Assembly (NCBI GenBank): GCA_028622995.1
Contig: JAJQJQ010000066.1
Location: 310,001 to 374,000, forward strand
Direction of reading: 5' to 3'
DNA: 64,000 nt
From: Panagrolaimus kolymaensis
Lineage: Eukaryota; Nematoda; Chromadorea; Rhabditida; Panagrolaimidae
Numbering within the stretch: position 1 is the stretch's first letter; every line of letters starts with the position of its first letter. Below the pieces are notes generated by a model, which did no database searches, was not told the origin of the DNA, and worked only from the letters and a program-made list of their open reading frames with translations. Shown here in pieces: positions 1 through 11,073 of the stretch. Made by a program: the position numbers and the translations under genes.

Positions 1-11
1 AATAAAATTAA

Positions 12-167
12 TTAAACAAACCTCCAAATTCCATTTTTATTAACGGGTGCTAAACATTTAGTGCACGTTTGAGTGCCGCCACGTTGAGCTCGATAAAATT
101 CTGATCCTGCTGCATATGAAATACCAAACAAGAATCCATTTGTAATCCAAATAATACTTTTTGACAT
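12..167 (-). CDS. Small membrane-type protein, first exon, possibly cut by the window edge
   Basis: The ATG at 167 opens 51 codons. The N-terminal third is hydrophobic (IIWITNGFLFGISYAAG), suggesting one membrane segment or a signal anchor. A CTKC cysteine pair follows near residue 38. The frame reaches a stop at 12-14, but just before it lies AGGTTTGT, a usable splice donor with exon end near 22. The gene may therefore be complete at 51 residues or continue off the left edge. I do not recognise the family. The composition is protein-like and the start is the only ATG in frame. Confidence 0.5.
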   Translation of the reverse strand: MSKSIIWITNGFLFGISYAAGSEFYRAQRGGTQTCTKCLAPVNKNGIWRFV

Positions 168-549
168 TTTGCATGTAATTTAAGGATATTTATTTTCTTT
201 TCTAATATGGATTTGGCACTACACAGCTATGCAATGAAACAAGCCGTGGCAAGCGCAATTCCTAAACCTTAGACAATTTTGGTTGCAGGTTTTTCAGGTT
301 TGGTTCAGTTTGTCACGTCGTCCATCCGTTTTTATTGGGTAAAAATCAACAAAAAAAAACAGCCAAAGTGAGCGACATTTTTTTCGTTCCCGAAAGAAGA
401 AGTAATGAACTTTATTTGTCATTTTTCAAAGGGTTCATATAAATTTTTTAATCATTTTATTATTTCTTTTATAAACAAAAATATCTTAACACAAAATTTA
501 TAGATTAAAGCATAGAAAAAATATTATTGCACAAAAATGATTTAAAAAA

Positions 550-1230
550 TTATGAAGTTGTTGTTGTAATCTCATGTTGAAGGGGTTGAGGTGGAATTGA
601 AATTGGAACATGTGGCATGGGTTCAATTCGATAAAGGATATCATATGAATTTATATTTCCATCATTCTACAAATAAAAAGTCTTTGATAAACAAATTTTA
701 TTACAAAATTTAGCATTTTTGCAAGATTAGCTTTTGAACTTTGAATGAGAAAAAAAAGTAAAGCAAAGTACTATCAATAAAAGAAAGCGGCAAAGTGAAA
801 GAGAAAAATCTGCAAAAGCCAGTTGCTATCATGGCTCGTGATGAAAGTGAAAGTCTTGGAGAACATTAATCAAAATCAAATTAAAATTAATGTTCTCTTT
901 GCAAAAAAAAAAGTGCCAAAAAATAAATGATCTAAGTGTTTAGGCGTGAATTAGTTTGATGCCTTCGCAATGGTATTAATTTTTTGCATTTGCGTTTAAA
1001 AGCCATTTCCTGAATTGTGATAGCTTGCAAAAGTTAATAAAGAAAAAACATAAGAAGTTGTTAAAGAAGCAAAGTAATTTACAAAAGTTTACGTTGGACG
1101 TCTTCATGTTGATTCCTTTTGCGGTGTCATAAGTAAATGCAACTTCCGATTCAATTCCTTCTCCAGCAGCTGAAGCTTTTGTTTGTTGAACCTTTGTGTC
1201 ACTAACATTATATGATTGCTTATTTCCCAT
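550..1230 (-). CDS. Two-exon small protein of unknown function (84 aa)
   Basis: Exon 1 is 1093-1230 and ends in AAC/GTAAAC. Exon 2 is 550-666 and starts after ATTTGTAG. Together they make 255 bases, 84 residues plus stop. The N-terminal half is polar (MGNKQSYN), begins with MG followed by N and could be myristoylated. The C-terminal half is rich in Pro, Ile, Gln and Thr and ends in a Thr run and Ser. There is no signal peptide or membrane segment. The intron (667-1092) is long for this locus. I do not recognise the family. Reading through the donor gives another 84-residue ORF, which is coincidental. Confidence 0.55.
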
Positions 1231-3169
1231 ATTTTAAAGTAATATTGATTTTTTTAATAATATTGTCGTTCTAGAAATTAAAACTATTGTAAAAAATTTG
1301 ACAAGATCAATCATAAAAATATCATGGCTAAATCCGGAAGTTATATGGAAATTATTTTTTCTTGTTTTTACAAAAGAATCGGTGAAACTTATGGCACTTA
1401 ATCCATTTTAAAAAAGCGTAAAACTGACATGTGGAAATAATGATATATAAAAAAACAATTGGGTAAAAGCTCAAATGAATCAATGATGATGACCCATGCC
1501 TTTTTTTAAAAAACACTTTCAAAAGCTATGAGAAAAGGGTGTTAGAAATTATGGGTGTAAAACAGCATTTTCAAATACATACATAAAAAATCGGTCTAAG
1601 CAACAACAAAAAAGAGTGGAAAATCACAAATGATTCTTTCTTCTTTTTCTTGCGTATTGCTTCATGCGTCAATTCACGATTTTTTCTTCTCTCCCACCTT
1701 CATTCTTCAATCAAGCTTTTTTTGTTGTTGCTTGAAGCAACACGCCTTTGACTCATTCTTCTCCATCAATATTATGAAAAAGGCAAGCAAGAAAACGAAG
1801 ACTTGAAAGCAAAAAAAAAATCAAAGAAACATGAAGGAAAAAAATATCTTAATGTTAGAGTCTTTTCCTGATTCAACAATAATAATAAAAAAATTGTGAA
1901 AGAACACCTTAAAAAATTATTTAAAAGCCATAAAATATTGTAAAATCAAGTCACAAGTTTTTTGATGAAGTTTTTTTGAAGGAGAAAAAGCAAAACAAAA
2001 AAAACAGAAATGACTCTTTTTTGAAGATTGTAAATAATATTTTCAGTTTTTGATTTTTTCTTTTTATAGACGGAATAAATATTTATTCGGGGTCGTCGGC
2101 AGTTAAAGAGGCTGATAAGAAGAGAGAAGTAGACGATGAACGGTCGCGGTTCACTTGCTTTTATTTTTCGTGACTCATAAAAGTTTTAAAATTTTTGAGC
2201 CTGGGAAAGAAGAAAGCATGAAACAATGAATGATAAAGGCAATTAAAATTCTTAATATCTTTATATTTTGGAAAAAAAGGTTCCCATTAAAATTCAATGA
2301 TAGTTACTAATCTTTTTGATATCAAAAAGATAGTAACACAAATTATTTCAAAATTTAAACGATACAAAATGAAAGTGATTCATAATTATGAGCAATAAGG
2401 CTGTTGAGAAAGAATCGTTTTGTGGAAAATGAAGAAGAAAATAGAAATAAGAATGTCTTCGAAAGATATTTTTAATCTAAATTTCCGTTCGTGGAAAAAT
2501 TGTTACATTTTAATGCCCGAATTTGGATAAAGTAAAATGACAAATTAATTAAAAAGTAAAGAAAGAAAAGCTTAAGGCGAAACAAAACACGGATAAACAT
2601 AATTAGAAACTAAATCTTTTCTATTTGCAATTATTAAAAGCTTTTATTGCAACGCAACACATATTCTTTAAGCTGGAAAACTTTAAAAAAAATTTAGTGT
2701 TCTTTCATTCAAAAAGAACAAAACCAAATTTCGTTTTTTTACTAAACAAACTCACTTTTAGAAAAAAAGAACTGACAGGAAAGAGAGAGAAAAATTAACC
2801 GATTCATCCTTGTTTCTCCGCTAAAAAAAATCACAAAGAAAAAAAAGCGCGGTACAACAAAGAACACTAATATTTTTGAATGAAACTTTTTTCCATTCTT
2901 CGAGGATGTGTTTCAAAAAAAGTAGGGAGAAGAGAGAAACCGCTATGATTCTTTTTCCGTTTTTCCATTTTTGGCGGGTTCCGGTGTTGTCATCTTTCTT
3001 TGTTTTGTTTTTTCTAAGTTTTTTTAAAGTGCGTCTCTTTTTTTAAATTTGTAAATTTAGCCTTGGAAAACAATGAGATTTAAATTGGAGAAATGAAAGT
3101 AAAGCTCTTCTTTTATTTTAAACTTCATTTGTAAATCACAAAAAAATAAACATTAAAAATGAAATAATA
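1231..3169. other. Intergenic, no gene seen
   Basis: About 1.9 kb of AT-rich sequence with poly-A and poly-T runs lies upstream of the 84-residue gene and downstream of the first CHK kinase-like gene. A 17-base inverted repeat sits at 1598-1614 and 1716-1733. A GC-richer patch lies near 2080-2160. I see no splice-linked coding exons. Confidence 0.5.
1598..1733. repeat. Short inverted repeat
   Basis: AAGCAACAACAAAAAAG at 1598-1614 is matched in reverse complement by CTTTTTTTGTTGTTGCTT at 1716-1733, with one extra A and about 100 bases between the arms. It could form a hairpin. There are no obvious target-site duplications, and the arms are low-complexity, so it may be chance. Confidence 0.4.
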
Positions 3170-4528
3170 TCATAGACCATATTTTTGAAATTCATTTTTT
3201 AATTCATTTTCCATTATTTTATTTGCATCTTCCATACAATGAAGAGATTTTAATACTCCATAATCGTGATATGCTTCTTTCAAAGATTCACTTTTATTTT
3301 CCACGGAAGCAAAGAAAAAGTTTAATACCACGACTGTAAAGAATGCTTGAGGAACGAAAGCCCAATAATAAGCTAGTTTAAGTTGCTTCACTGTGTAAGG
3401 TACTTTGGTGGAATCACCGCCAAATTCTTTGGTTAAGCATTCAAGATAATAATCAAAAATAAAAGCTTCAGCTTGTCGCCGAACAACTCCATCCGCGCAA
3501 TGAGAAAGAAATCTTGCGAGATCTTCCATGGGTGAACCTTCATGCATCGTTTGCCAATCGATTATTGCTCCTAATTCTTGTTTGACATCACCATTTTCAT
3601 CTATGGCCCACATAATATTTCCTGGATGCATATCGCCTTGAACTAAAACCGGCGCCAAACCAATATCTTTCCATGCTTTTTGATTTGAATAAAGATAAAA
3701 TTCTTTGCTTGAAGCAAGTTTAGCATATTTTTCAACAAGTGGACGAAGTTCTTCTAAAATAACAAAGTTTTTAAAATAAAATTTTTGATTAAAAAGAAAA
3801 AACATACTTTCACGTTTACACTTTTGTAAAAATGGTTCATAAGCGGGTTGCATGAATTCTAAAAATTCCACAAAGCCTTCTTGATTCTTTAAAAATTTTC
3901 CTTTCCAAAGTTTTGGATCAGCTGTGAGAATATTTTTATGCATTCGAGCCAAATGTCGAACATATGATTTAACTTGAGTGAGAGAAATATTTTCAAAATA
4001 AAGAATTGTTTTGCCTCGAACAGTCAAATCTTCCATATGCAAACATCCTTGTTTTTCACCCAAAATCCATTCTTCAGTTTTATAAACCTTTGGAATGGGA
4101 GCATCAAGAAGAGGAGCCAAAATACTATAAAAATCACATTCAAATTGATGAATTTCAACAAATTTTGCTTTATTATGATCATTTAAAATATCTGCATCAA
4201 AATCAGATTTTTCTTGAGCCTCTTTCATTGATTCAAATCCAGGAATTTTTAGAATGGTTGTATAAACATCAGAATCATTGATGGCATCAACAAAAGATAT
4301 AGTGCATCGAAGAACGATGGAAACAAATCCCTTTCCACCTGACACATCATAAGCTGTGATATCTTTAACGAGACGATTTCCATGAAGTTTTTGATATATT
4401 TTATCATTGGTCCTTAAAGAATCTAATAACCATCCAGCTGTAAATGAATGGCCGTGAATTTTTTTAGAAATATCAACCACATCCAAAATTGGAGAAGCAG
4501 CGGGGAAAGGAATAATTTCAATGGTCAT
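3170..4528 (-). CDS. CHK kinase-like protein (DUF1679/EcKinase family)
   Basis: This is a predicted cytosolic small-molecule kinase-like protein of the nematode CHK family. Relatives are choline- or ecdysteroid-kinase-like; the substrate here is unknown. The aminoglycoside-phosphotransferase fold motifs are present: a QGDMHPGN Brenner-type catalytic loop near residue 280 and IIDWQ (DFG equivalent) about 22 residues later. The hydrophobic C-terminal helices are typical. Exons are 3808-4528 and 3754-free 3170-3753. The 54-base stretch 3754-3807 (GTATGT...TTTTAG) is an in-frame, stop-free intron at the site where the divergent paralogue also has an intron. Removing it gives 434 residues and restores the alignment CKREKELRPLV. 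It is divergently paired with the gene at 5396. A TATA box lies 53-60 bp upstream of the ATG. Confidence 0.9.
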   Translation of the reverse strand: MTIEIIPFPAASPILDVVDISKKIHGHSFTAGWLLDSLRTNDKIYQKLHGNRLVKDITAYDVSGGKGFVSIVLRCTISFVDAINDSDVYTTILKIPGFESMKEAQEKSDFDADILNDHNKAKFVEIHQFECDFYSILAPLLDAPIPKVYKTEEWILGEKQGCLHMEDLTVRGKTILYFENISLTQVKSYVRHLARMHKNILTADPKLWKGKFLKNQEGFVEFLEFMQPAYEPFLQKCKRESMFFLFNQKFYFKNFVILEELRPLVEKYAKLASSKEFYLYSNQKAWKDIGLAPVLVQGDMHPGNIMWAIDENGDVKQELGAIIDWQTMHEGSPMEDLARFLSHCADGVVRRQAEAFIFDYYLECLTKEFGGDSTKVPYTVKQLKLAYYWAFVPQAFFTVVVLNFFFASVENKSESLKEAYHDYGVLKSLHCMEDANKIMENELKNEFQKYGL

Positions 4529-4580
4529 GTTTGAACAAAAATGTTTTGATAACTTTTTTTATGAACCATCGCTGCATTTT

Positions 4581-4590
4581 CTTATATATG
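4581..4590 (-). promoter_or_regulatory. TATA box of the left CHK kinase-like gene
   Basis: The minus strand reads CATATATAAG, 53-60 bases before the ATG at 4528. This spacing suits a short 5' leader. Confidence 0.55.
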
Positions 4591-4611
4591 CTTTACTTTT
4601 GATTTCATATC

Positions 4612-4629
4612 TTGAAACTATAGTTTCAA
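4612..4629. promoter_or_regulatory. 18-bp perfect palindrome in the divergent promoter
   Basis: TTGAAACTATAGTTTCAA is self-complementary and lies about 25 bp upstream of the TATA box. It resembles a dimeric transcription-factor site, but I do not recognise the factor. Confidence 0.5.
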
Positions 4630-5395
4630 ACCATAAAATTTCAAACAAATCGGCCTGCCTCCTAAAATAAAAAGGCAGTGTGATTGATATTATTTTTTTT
4701 TGTGTCAAACACAAGTTTGATTTCATCGTTTAATCGCATTAGTTAAATGCATTTTTTGATCAGATCACTCATGAGAAAAGTTGCATTTTTTGTGAAATAT
4801 TAAATACACGAGTATCGAGAAAAAAAAAAGATCAAATGTACAATACAATAATTTTTGATGTTCTACAGTTTTTAAAGTTGTCAAAATAATAATTCAAAAG
4901 CAGGTTTTTAATTATCATTCGTGCTTTGTAGTTTATTATATTTTTTGCAACAAGAACACTTTTTTAAAGGAAAGTTCGAATGGAAATTTGGTTGAAGGAT
5001 TATAGTTGGAAAACCCCTACTTTTTTAACTACGTTTTCATAATGACTTTCAACAAAAGAATGCTTTTTTACGAAAAAAAAAGTTTCAAAATTTTTGTAGT
5101 TTCAAGTTCCAAACATTTAATTATTTCATTTTTTTATTATTTTTAACATAAACTTCGTTGATTGATTGTGTAGTTTATTTTTTTGATCTAATAGATTAAC
5201 TTTAAAAAATGAGATTAAATTTGTTTGTTAATAAAAAAATAATTGCTCGAAATTTGATAAAAATGGTTACCCAAAATTGTGCAATAGTGCGCAATGTTTG
5301 ACTAAATTATGTCTGTCTCGTTCTCTCTTAAATTTAATCAATATTCCTTTTATTTTATTGTTTGGGTCAATAAAAAATAGTCGTTTAATTTTAAA

Positions 5396-6824
5396 ATGTC
5401 TAATAACAACATCGAGGTAAAGGATATTGTAGATGCTACAAAGTGTATTGGTGATACTTCCTTTAAAATTGGATGGCTTTTAGAGTCATTGCGGAAAAAT
5501 GACAAAGAATTTCAAAAACAGCATGGAAGAAGAAGTGTCAAAGAAGTAAGTGTATTAAAATTAATTTCACACATAACTTTTACTTTTTTTAAGGTAATTG
5601 CTTCAGATATTTCCGGCGGAAGTGGAATTGCTTCAGAAATTCTTCGATGCATTATTACTTTTGTAGATTCCACTGAAACTTACAGCACAATTCTAAAAGT
5701 TCCAGGAATGGAAGTTTTTGAAAAGGTTCAATTGAATTACAATGGAAAAACAGATATGGCCGATGATTTTTTAAGGAAACGTTTTGTCGCTGCTCATCAA
5801 AAAGAATGCCACTTTTATAATATTTTGGCTCCCATTCTTAAACCTCCAGTCCCACGAGTTTTTAAAATTGAAGATTGGATTTTGGGTGAAAAACAAGGAT
5901 GTTTGCATATGGAAGATTTATCTATGCATGGAAAAACAATATTATATTATGAAACCATTAACCTAACCCAAGTTAAATCATTTATTCGACATCTTGCAAA
6001 AATGCATAAAAATATTCTCACAGCTGATCCAAAACTTTGGAAAGGAAAATTTGTAGAGAGCGAAGAATTTTATATGTATTTTTTTGATATTATGGAACCA
6101 CAAGTTGATCAATTTTTAGTTGATTGCAAAAGACATGGTGAGTTAATAATTATAGTTTACATATAAATTTTCATTACGCGACAATATTGTATTTTTCCAT
6201 TTTAATTTTAAAGCTCGAATATTAAAAATTTCAGATGAATTCAAACAATTATTTGATAAATATAAAAAAATACGAACGAATAAAGCCTTTTTGCTTTATG
6301 CTCAAACTCAATTTTATCATGATCTTGAACTTCAACCTGTCATCGTTCATGGAGATATTCATTCAGGAAATTTACTTTGGAAAACTAATAAAAATGGCGA
6401 CATTGAAAATGAACTTGAAGCCATTCTTGATTGGCAAATAACAAATGAAGGATCACCAATGGCCGATTTAGCGAGATTTCTGGTTCAAGTTCCAAATGGA
6501 GTTGTTCGAAGACAAGCTGAAGAATTTGCAATTGATTATTATCTTCAATGTTTAATCAGAGAGATGGATGGCGATGCCACCAAAGTTCCATATACCGCTG
6601 AAAAGCTTAAACAAGCTTATTATTATTCTTTCATAATTCAAGCATTTTTTGCGATTTCACTTGTGCCATTTTTCTTTGCAGCTATCAAACATCGTGAATC
6701 GAATGAAGCCGTGAATCAAGCATATTATGATAGTGGAGTACTTAAAGCTTTACATGCTTATGAAGATTTGGATCGAATATTTAAAAACGATTTAAAAGAT
6801 GTTTTTGAAAAATATGGTTTATAA
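5396..6824 (+). CDS. CHK kinase-like protein (DUF1679/EcKinase family), paralogue
   Basis: This is a paralogue of the gene at 3170-4528, with long identical blocks such as LGEKQGCLHMEDL and LTADPKLWKGKF. Exons are 5396-5545, 5594-6137 and 6235-6824; the joined frame is 1284 bases, 427 residues. HGDIHSGN is the catalytic loop and ILDWQ the metal-binding motif. Intron 1 (5546-5593, 48 bases) is in frame and stop-free, as is the intron of the paralogue at a different site. Intron 2 matches the paralogue's intron position (KRH/DEF). The function is a predicted phosphotransferase with unknown small-molecule substrate, possibly in detoxification or choline-type metabolism; that is inference from the family. 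Confidence 0.9.
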
Positions 6825-6843
6825 ATTAAAAAAGTGTTAAAAA

Positions 6844-9800
6844 TCAAGCAACAAATTTAAAACCAATTAAAATAAAAAAAGCGGTAACAAAATTTAAGAA
6901 TTTTGGATGAGCGAACAAAATTGCAGAACTCGTTGTAGCTGTGGGTGTTGGTGTTGTCGATGCGCGTGGAGTTGTTGAAGGTGCGGCGGTAGTGCTTGGA
7001 GCAGATGGCGTTGTCTCTTCAGCTGTTTGTGTGGAAGTTATTATTGTTGGTTGCTTTGTGGAAGTAAAAGTGGAAGGTGGAACCGTTTTTGGTGTCGTTA
7101 TTGTTGGTGGTAGAGAATAGGTCAATGAATATTCAATAAGGAAAGTATCAGATTTTGGATTATGGTCAGAACTGTATATTTGAAATTGGTTACCTTGTAT
7201 TGTAATATTTTCACCAACGGTAGTAAGGCTGAAAACAGAGCTAAATACTAAAAATTATTTTTTAAATATTTACCTATAATTTTGAGAATAATAATCGCTT
7301 GTAATTATAATTGTATCATTTCCTTCCATATCTTGAACAATAAAATTTGCATTATATGTACGCGAGTTTAACACCGCTTTAATATCATATAAAAGTCCAT
7401 TATTAAATGGTGTAAACCCGCTAAAACTTGTCGATGTTAAAATACCATTTTGTTTATTAGAGTTCACATATATAGCATCAGTATAATATGTTGCGTTAAT
7501 GCTAAATGTTGTGGATGGTGGCAATGTAATACTTAAAGCCGAAGTAGAGAAAAGAAGATTTTTCCAAAGTGAAAATTCCGAAGAACTATAATGAGAGGTT
7601 ATAATTAAGTAAACCAAGATAAAAATTTTCTTACTTTAATTGCGCGAAAACATTTTGATTTAATGGACTTTTGAGTTCAAATATTTTATTTGGAGTAGCG
7701 ATCATTGATTTAATGTAAACAGCGGTATCATAGGCTGGGAGGAATATCATTTCGCAATTTCCAGTTGCGTTAGCTATGTTTTCAGAAGTAGTGGTGTCTG
7801 ATGTCAATAAAACAATATTATTTTCATTTTCACAATTTTGACTTTGTGCATTTTTCATTCGGAATAAAATCAAACCATAATGTGAATGAAGGTATGCATA
7901 ATTATAAATTGTAAAACAATTCGAGGTTGACGCGATGTTTCGAGGAATATTATTGCTATCTGTAGAAATCAAAGGTGAACGAAGACTAAAAAGGTAAAAG
8001 TTAAAAGATAATAAAACTAAAAGCTATGACTAACGTTCCAATAAAATTATTTAAATCATTTCCATCATAAAGCAAAAACCTTTCAGCTGTAGCTGAATTC
8101 ACAGTCAAGAATAATTCGAGGGTATCGTTTTCAGGTGAACAAACGCTAATGATTGTATCATTATCAAAGTCATTTAGATTGACCACATGGGTTGGAATAT
8201 CTTCAGTTAATAAGAAATTATCGATTGACGGGAATGTTATAGGTCCTAAGCTTATGCTCCAACGAAAGAAACGATTTTGAGTGATTTGAGAAGCTTGTCC
8301 AGAAATAAAAGTAATTTTAACATCCGTATCTGCGGAAAATATTCTATTTGTTGGGATATTATCTGTTATGCTAAAATCTCAGGAAAATGAATAAATTTAA
8401 AAGTTTCAACATTTACTTTTCGCGAAGCGTCTCATTTGTATATAATAAAAAGTAATCGGAACCATTTCGAATACCAAAATTAAAAGACATTTTATATCCA
8501 TCATCTTGACAACTATCATTTTTCAGAATCTAAAACAAACAAACAAAAAATTGTGGATGAATCATTTTGTTACTAACCGTATAAGTGCATGACATTTGAT
8601 CACAATAATAATGACTATTTACAAGGGGTTGCATCTCAATACTTCCATCACATGGAACAATTATTTCAGAATCAGAACATACACAGTCTGAAACGCAATA
8701 AATTACATTATTCTTATTTATGGAAGCCATAAAAAAGCTTAATAAAACATGCCTAAATTTTGTATTGTTACTTCAAAGCCAGCTTGTTGCATATTTGAAT
8801 CAGGATAAAAGCTTAAATATGTATTATTTGCTGCTGCTTTTAATTGATAAACATCATCTTTGTATAAATTCGTATAATTTCGACCATCATTTATAAAGAA
8901 TTTGTCTACATTTTTTTCGATGTAAAGTGTTTTCACATTTATCAAAGCTTCTTGATTTTGTTGTAAAATTATAGGAAATTCACACGCCTGCAAATTAATT
9001 AATTAGAATTATTTTTAAAAAATGAAATCCTTCGTACTTCGTTAGCTTTATACCCTAGGTCATAATCCAAATTGGAGATTGTTCGAGTATCACCGCTCAC
9101 TGAAGATTGGCATTGTCGGAAAGTCGAACTAGCTGGAAGTTGTGCATCGGAAACAAGCGCAGAAAATCCTGTTCCAATAGAAGCTGGATTAGTATCATTA
9201 TAATATAAACGAAAGTTTCCAACATCTGCCGTAAAATAATGCACTTCTGTTTGGGTAATATTTTTATCAAATCTAAAAATGGTGTTAACTCTATTTAAAA
9301 TACTTCGGCTTACTTCTTTATAAGCACTTGATTTTGCCATAATTCAAATTTCACATTTTTATTTACGACTAAATTTTTAATTACAATTTTTAAATATTGT
9401 CCAAAATATGTGCTAAATGACCATGTGCAATTAACATTGCCTTGTTTCTCTCCAAAATCAGAAGCTATAGGCAGAACGAGTGCGTCTTCCAAATTAATAA
9501 AATCTATTTCTCCTTTAGCAAATGGACAAGGTGTTTGTGGATCTAAAAGCAAAATTCAAACTTTATAAACACACTTCAAAAAAGATATTTTTACCATATG
9601 CAACTACAACACCTTGAAATGCAGCCCAATCTATTGGATTTCCATCATCAACAAATTCGAAAGTTAATGATTGAGTTTTGGATGAAAATGCTAAAACTCC
9701 ATCATTTGAATTAAAAGCGCTAAAAAGTAAAAGTGATGAGGTTTAGTTTTATAAAATTAATAATTAAATTCTTACTCAGTATCAAGTCGATTATAATTAT

Positions 9801-10215
9801 CGTCATAGATAGTTAATCCACTTGTAACTCCATTATAAAGGGCCATATAAAGCCGAGTGTTATCAACAACCTAAAATTAAGGTTTTAGCGCAGAAGATTA
9901 TCAAGCTTATTTATATCCATTCTTTTTTTCCAAAAAGTTATCCGAAATTTTTTTTAACTGAAACATTTTCATTGTTAAAATACTTACAGTAGAAAATCGC
10001 GCTTTGCATGTGGAGGACACTGTTTCGTTAACAGCCATATTTTTAGGATAATTAGGTGAATGAAAATTTGCGATAGTACCCGAATAAAGATTATAATTAA
10101 TCATGGAATCATTTGTTGAACATGGAGATGAAGGGAAGCTTACTTCTTGTCCTATGGCTAATTTCAACAATGTCATCATTATCGCCAATAAAGGCAAGGA
10201 AATTTTGCCCTTCAT
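6844..10215 (-). CDS. Long secreted/GPI-type CUB-like domain glycoprotein
   Basis: There are twelve exons: 9988-10215, 9776-9870, 9595-9719, 9314-9542, 9038-9290, 8772-8987, 8578-8712, 8417-8529, 8035-8370, 7635-7985, 7274-7585 and 6844-7240. They sum to 2790 bases, 929 residues, with every phase matching. A signal peptide (about residues 1-22) is followed by the CUB-type opening ...GTIANFHSPNYP, then repeated blocks of the nematode CUB-like kind with many N-glycosylation sites and paired cysteines. The C-terminus is a Ser/Thr/Pro mucin-like stretch of about 50 residues followed by a hydrophobic tail, as in GPI-anchored proteins. In C. elegans, related CUB-like proteins are often intestinal and pathogen-responsive, so a surface or defence role is possible. 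An ACTGATAA GATA site lies upstream at 10448. Confidence 0.8.
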
Positions 10216-11073
10216 TTTGTCTTTTCACAAACGCGCTGTAATGAAAGAAATGTTATAAAAAAATAAGATAGACATAAAAGATTTTGCCTATTTATTTGCT
10301 TCCTTTTTTTAGGTATGATTAAAGGTGGAGACTCTCTCACATGATTCATAGCATTGATATTTATTTCTTAAGTCTTAAATCACAAAAATGATGCTTTTTT
10401 TCTTGCTAAAAATGTCGTATTAGGGAATAAGAAAATTAGGCTTTTTTACTGATAACAGTAAAAATCAAGGTGTAACTGAAGCAACTAATTTAGTTAGAAA
10501 GCCAAGCCCTGTATGAGAAAGTTAAACACTATGGAGTGTCTATAAAAATTTGGAAACATAAAGAATTTATTTTCTTAAGGCATTAACGGAAATGTTATGA
10601 TGCTGCTTGATTAAAGAATAAAGAACAATAATAAAGGTAAAAAAAAGGTGTGTCAAATATACTGTAATGAATTATGTGAAAGGTGTGACGCCAAGGAAAA
10701 GGATAATTGCTTTTGTAAGTTTTTTAATTAAAAAAGATTTGCCAAAAGTTAAATTTTTCATCACATAAAACAAAAATTCGTGAAAATTGAAAGTTTATTT
10801 CAGAAAGCTAAAATTCTGTTTAAAATTAGTGTCTTCTTTTTTTCTGGATATTGAATTTGTGTCGTTTTCTTATCATCCTTTTTTTATACAAATTCTGACG
10901 TTTTCAATCACAACTAAAGACCAATTAAGTAAACAAAGAAAGAAATATGTGTATCGAAAAAATAATTTTAAAGGCAAAAAATAAAAAATGTGATATATTG
11001 AAAATTTAAGCATTACAAAAAAAAGAGTGAAGAAATTTCTTTGACGTCAACAGATATATATAAAAAGTCTAAA
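10216..11073. other. Intergenic, upstream of the CUB-like gene
   Basis: The stretch is AT-rich. It holds one ACTGATAA GATA-type site and no coding exons that I can support. Confidence 0.5.
10448..10455. promoter_or_regulatory. GATA-type site (ACTGATAA)
   Basis: ACTGATAA lies about 235 bp upstream of the CUB-like gene start, inside the near-palindrome TTACTGATAACAGTAA. ACTGATAA is the known intestinal GATA motif of C. elegans (ELT-2). Intestinal expression here is inference. Confidence 0.4.

Larger units (their letters stand above)
4529..5395. other. Divergent promoter region of the two CHK kinase-like genes
   Basis: This 867-bp stretch separates two outward-transcribed paralogues. It holds a TATA box for the left gene, an 18-bp perfect palindrome at 4612-4629 and a poly-pyrimidine/poly-A rich remainder. 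I see no coding exon. Confidence 0.6.
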
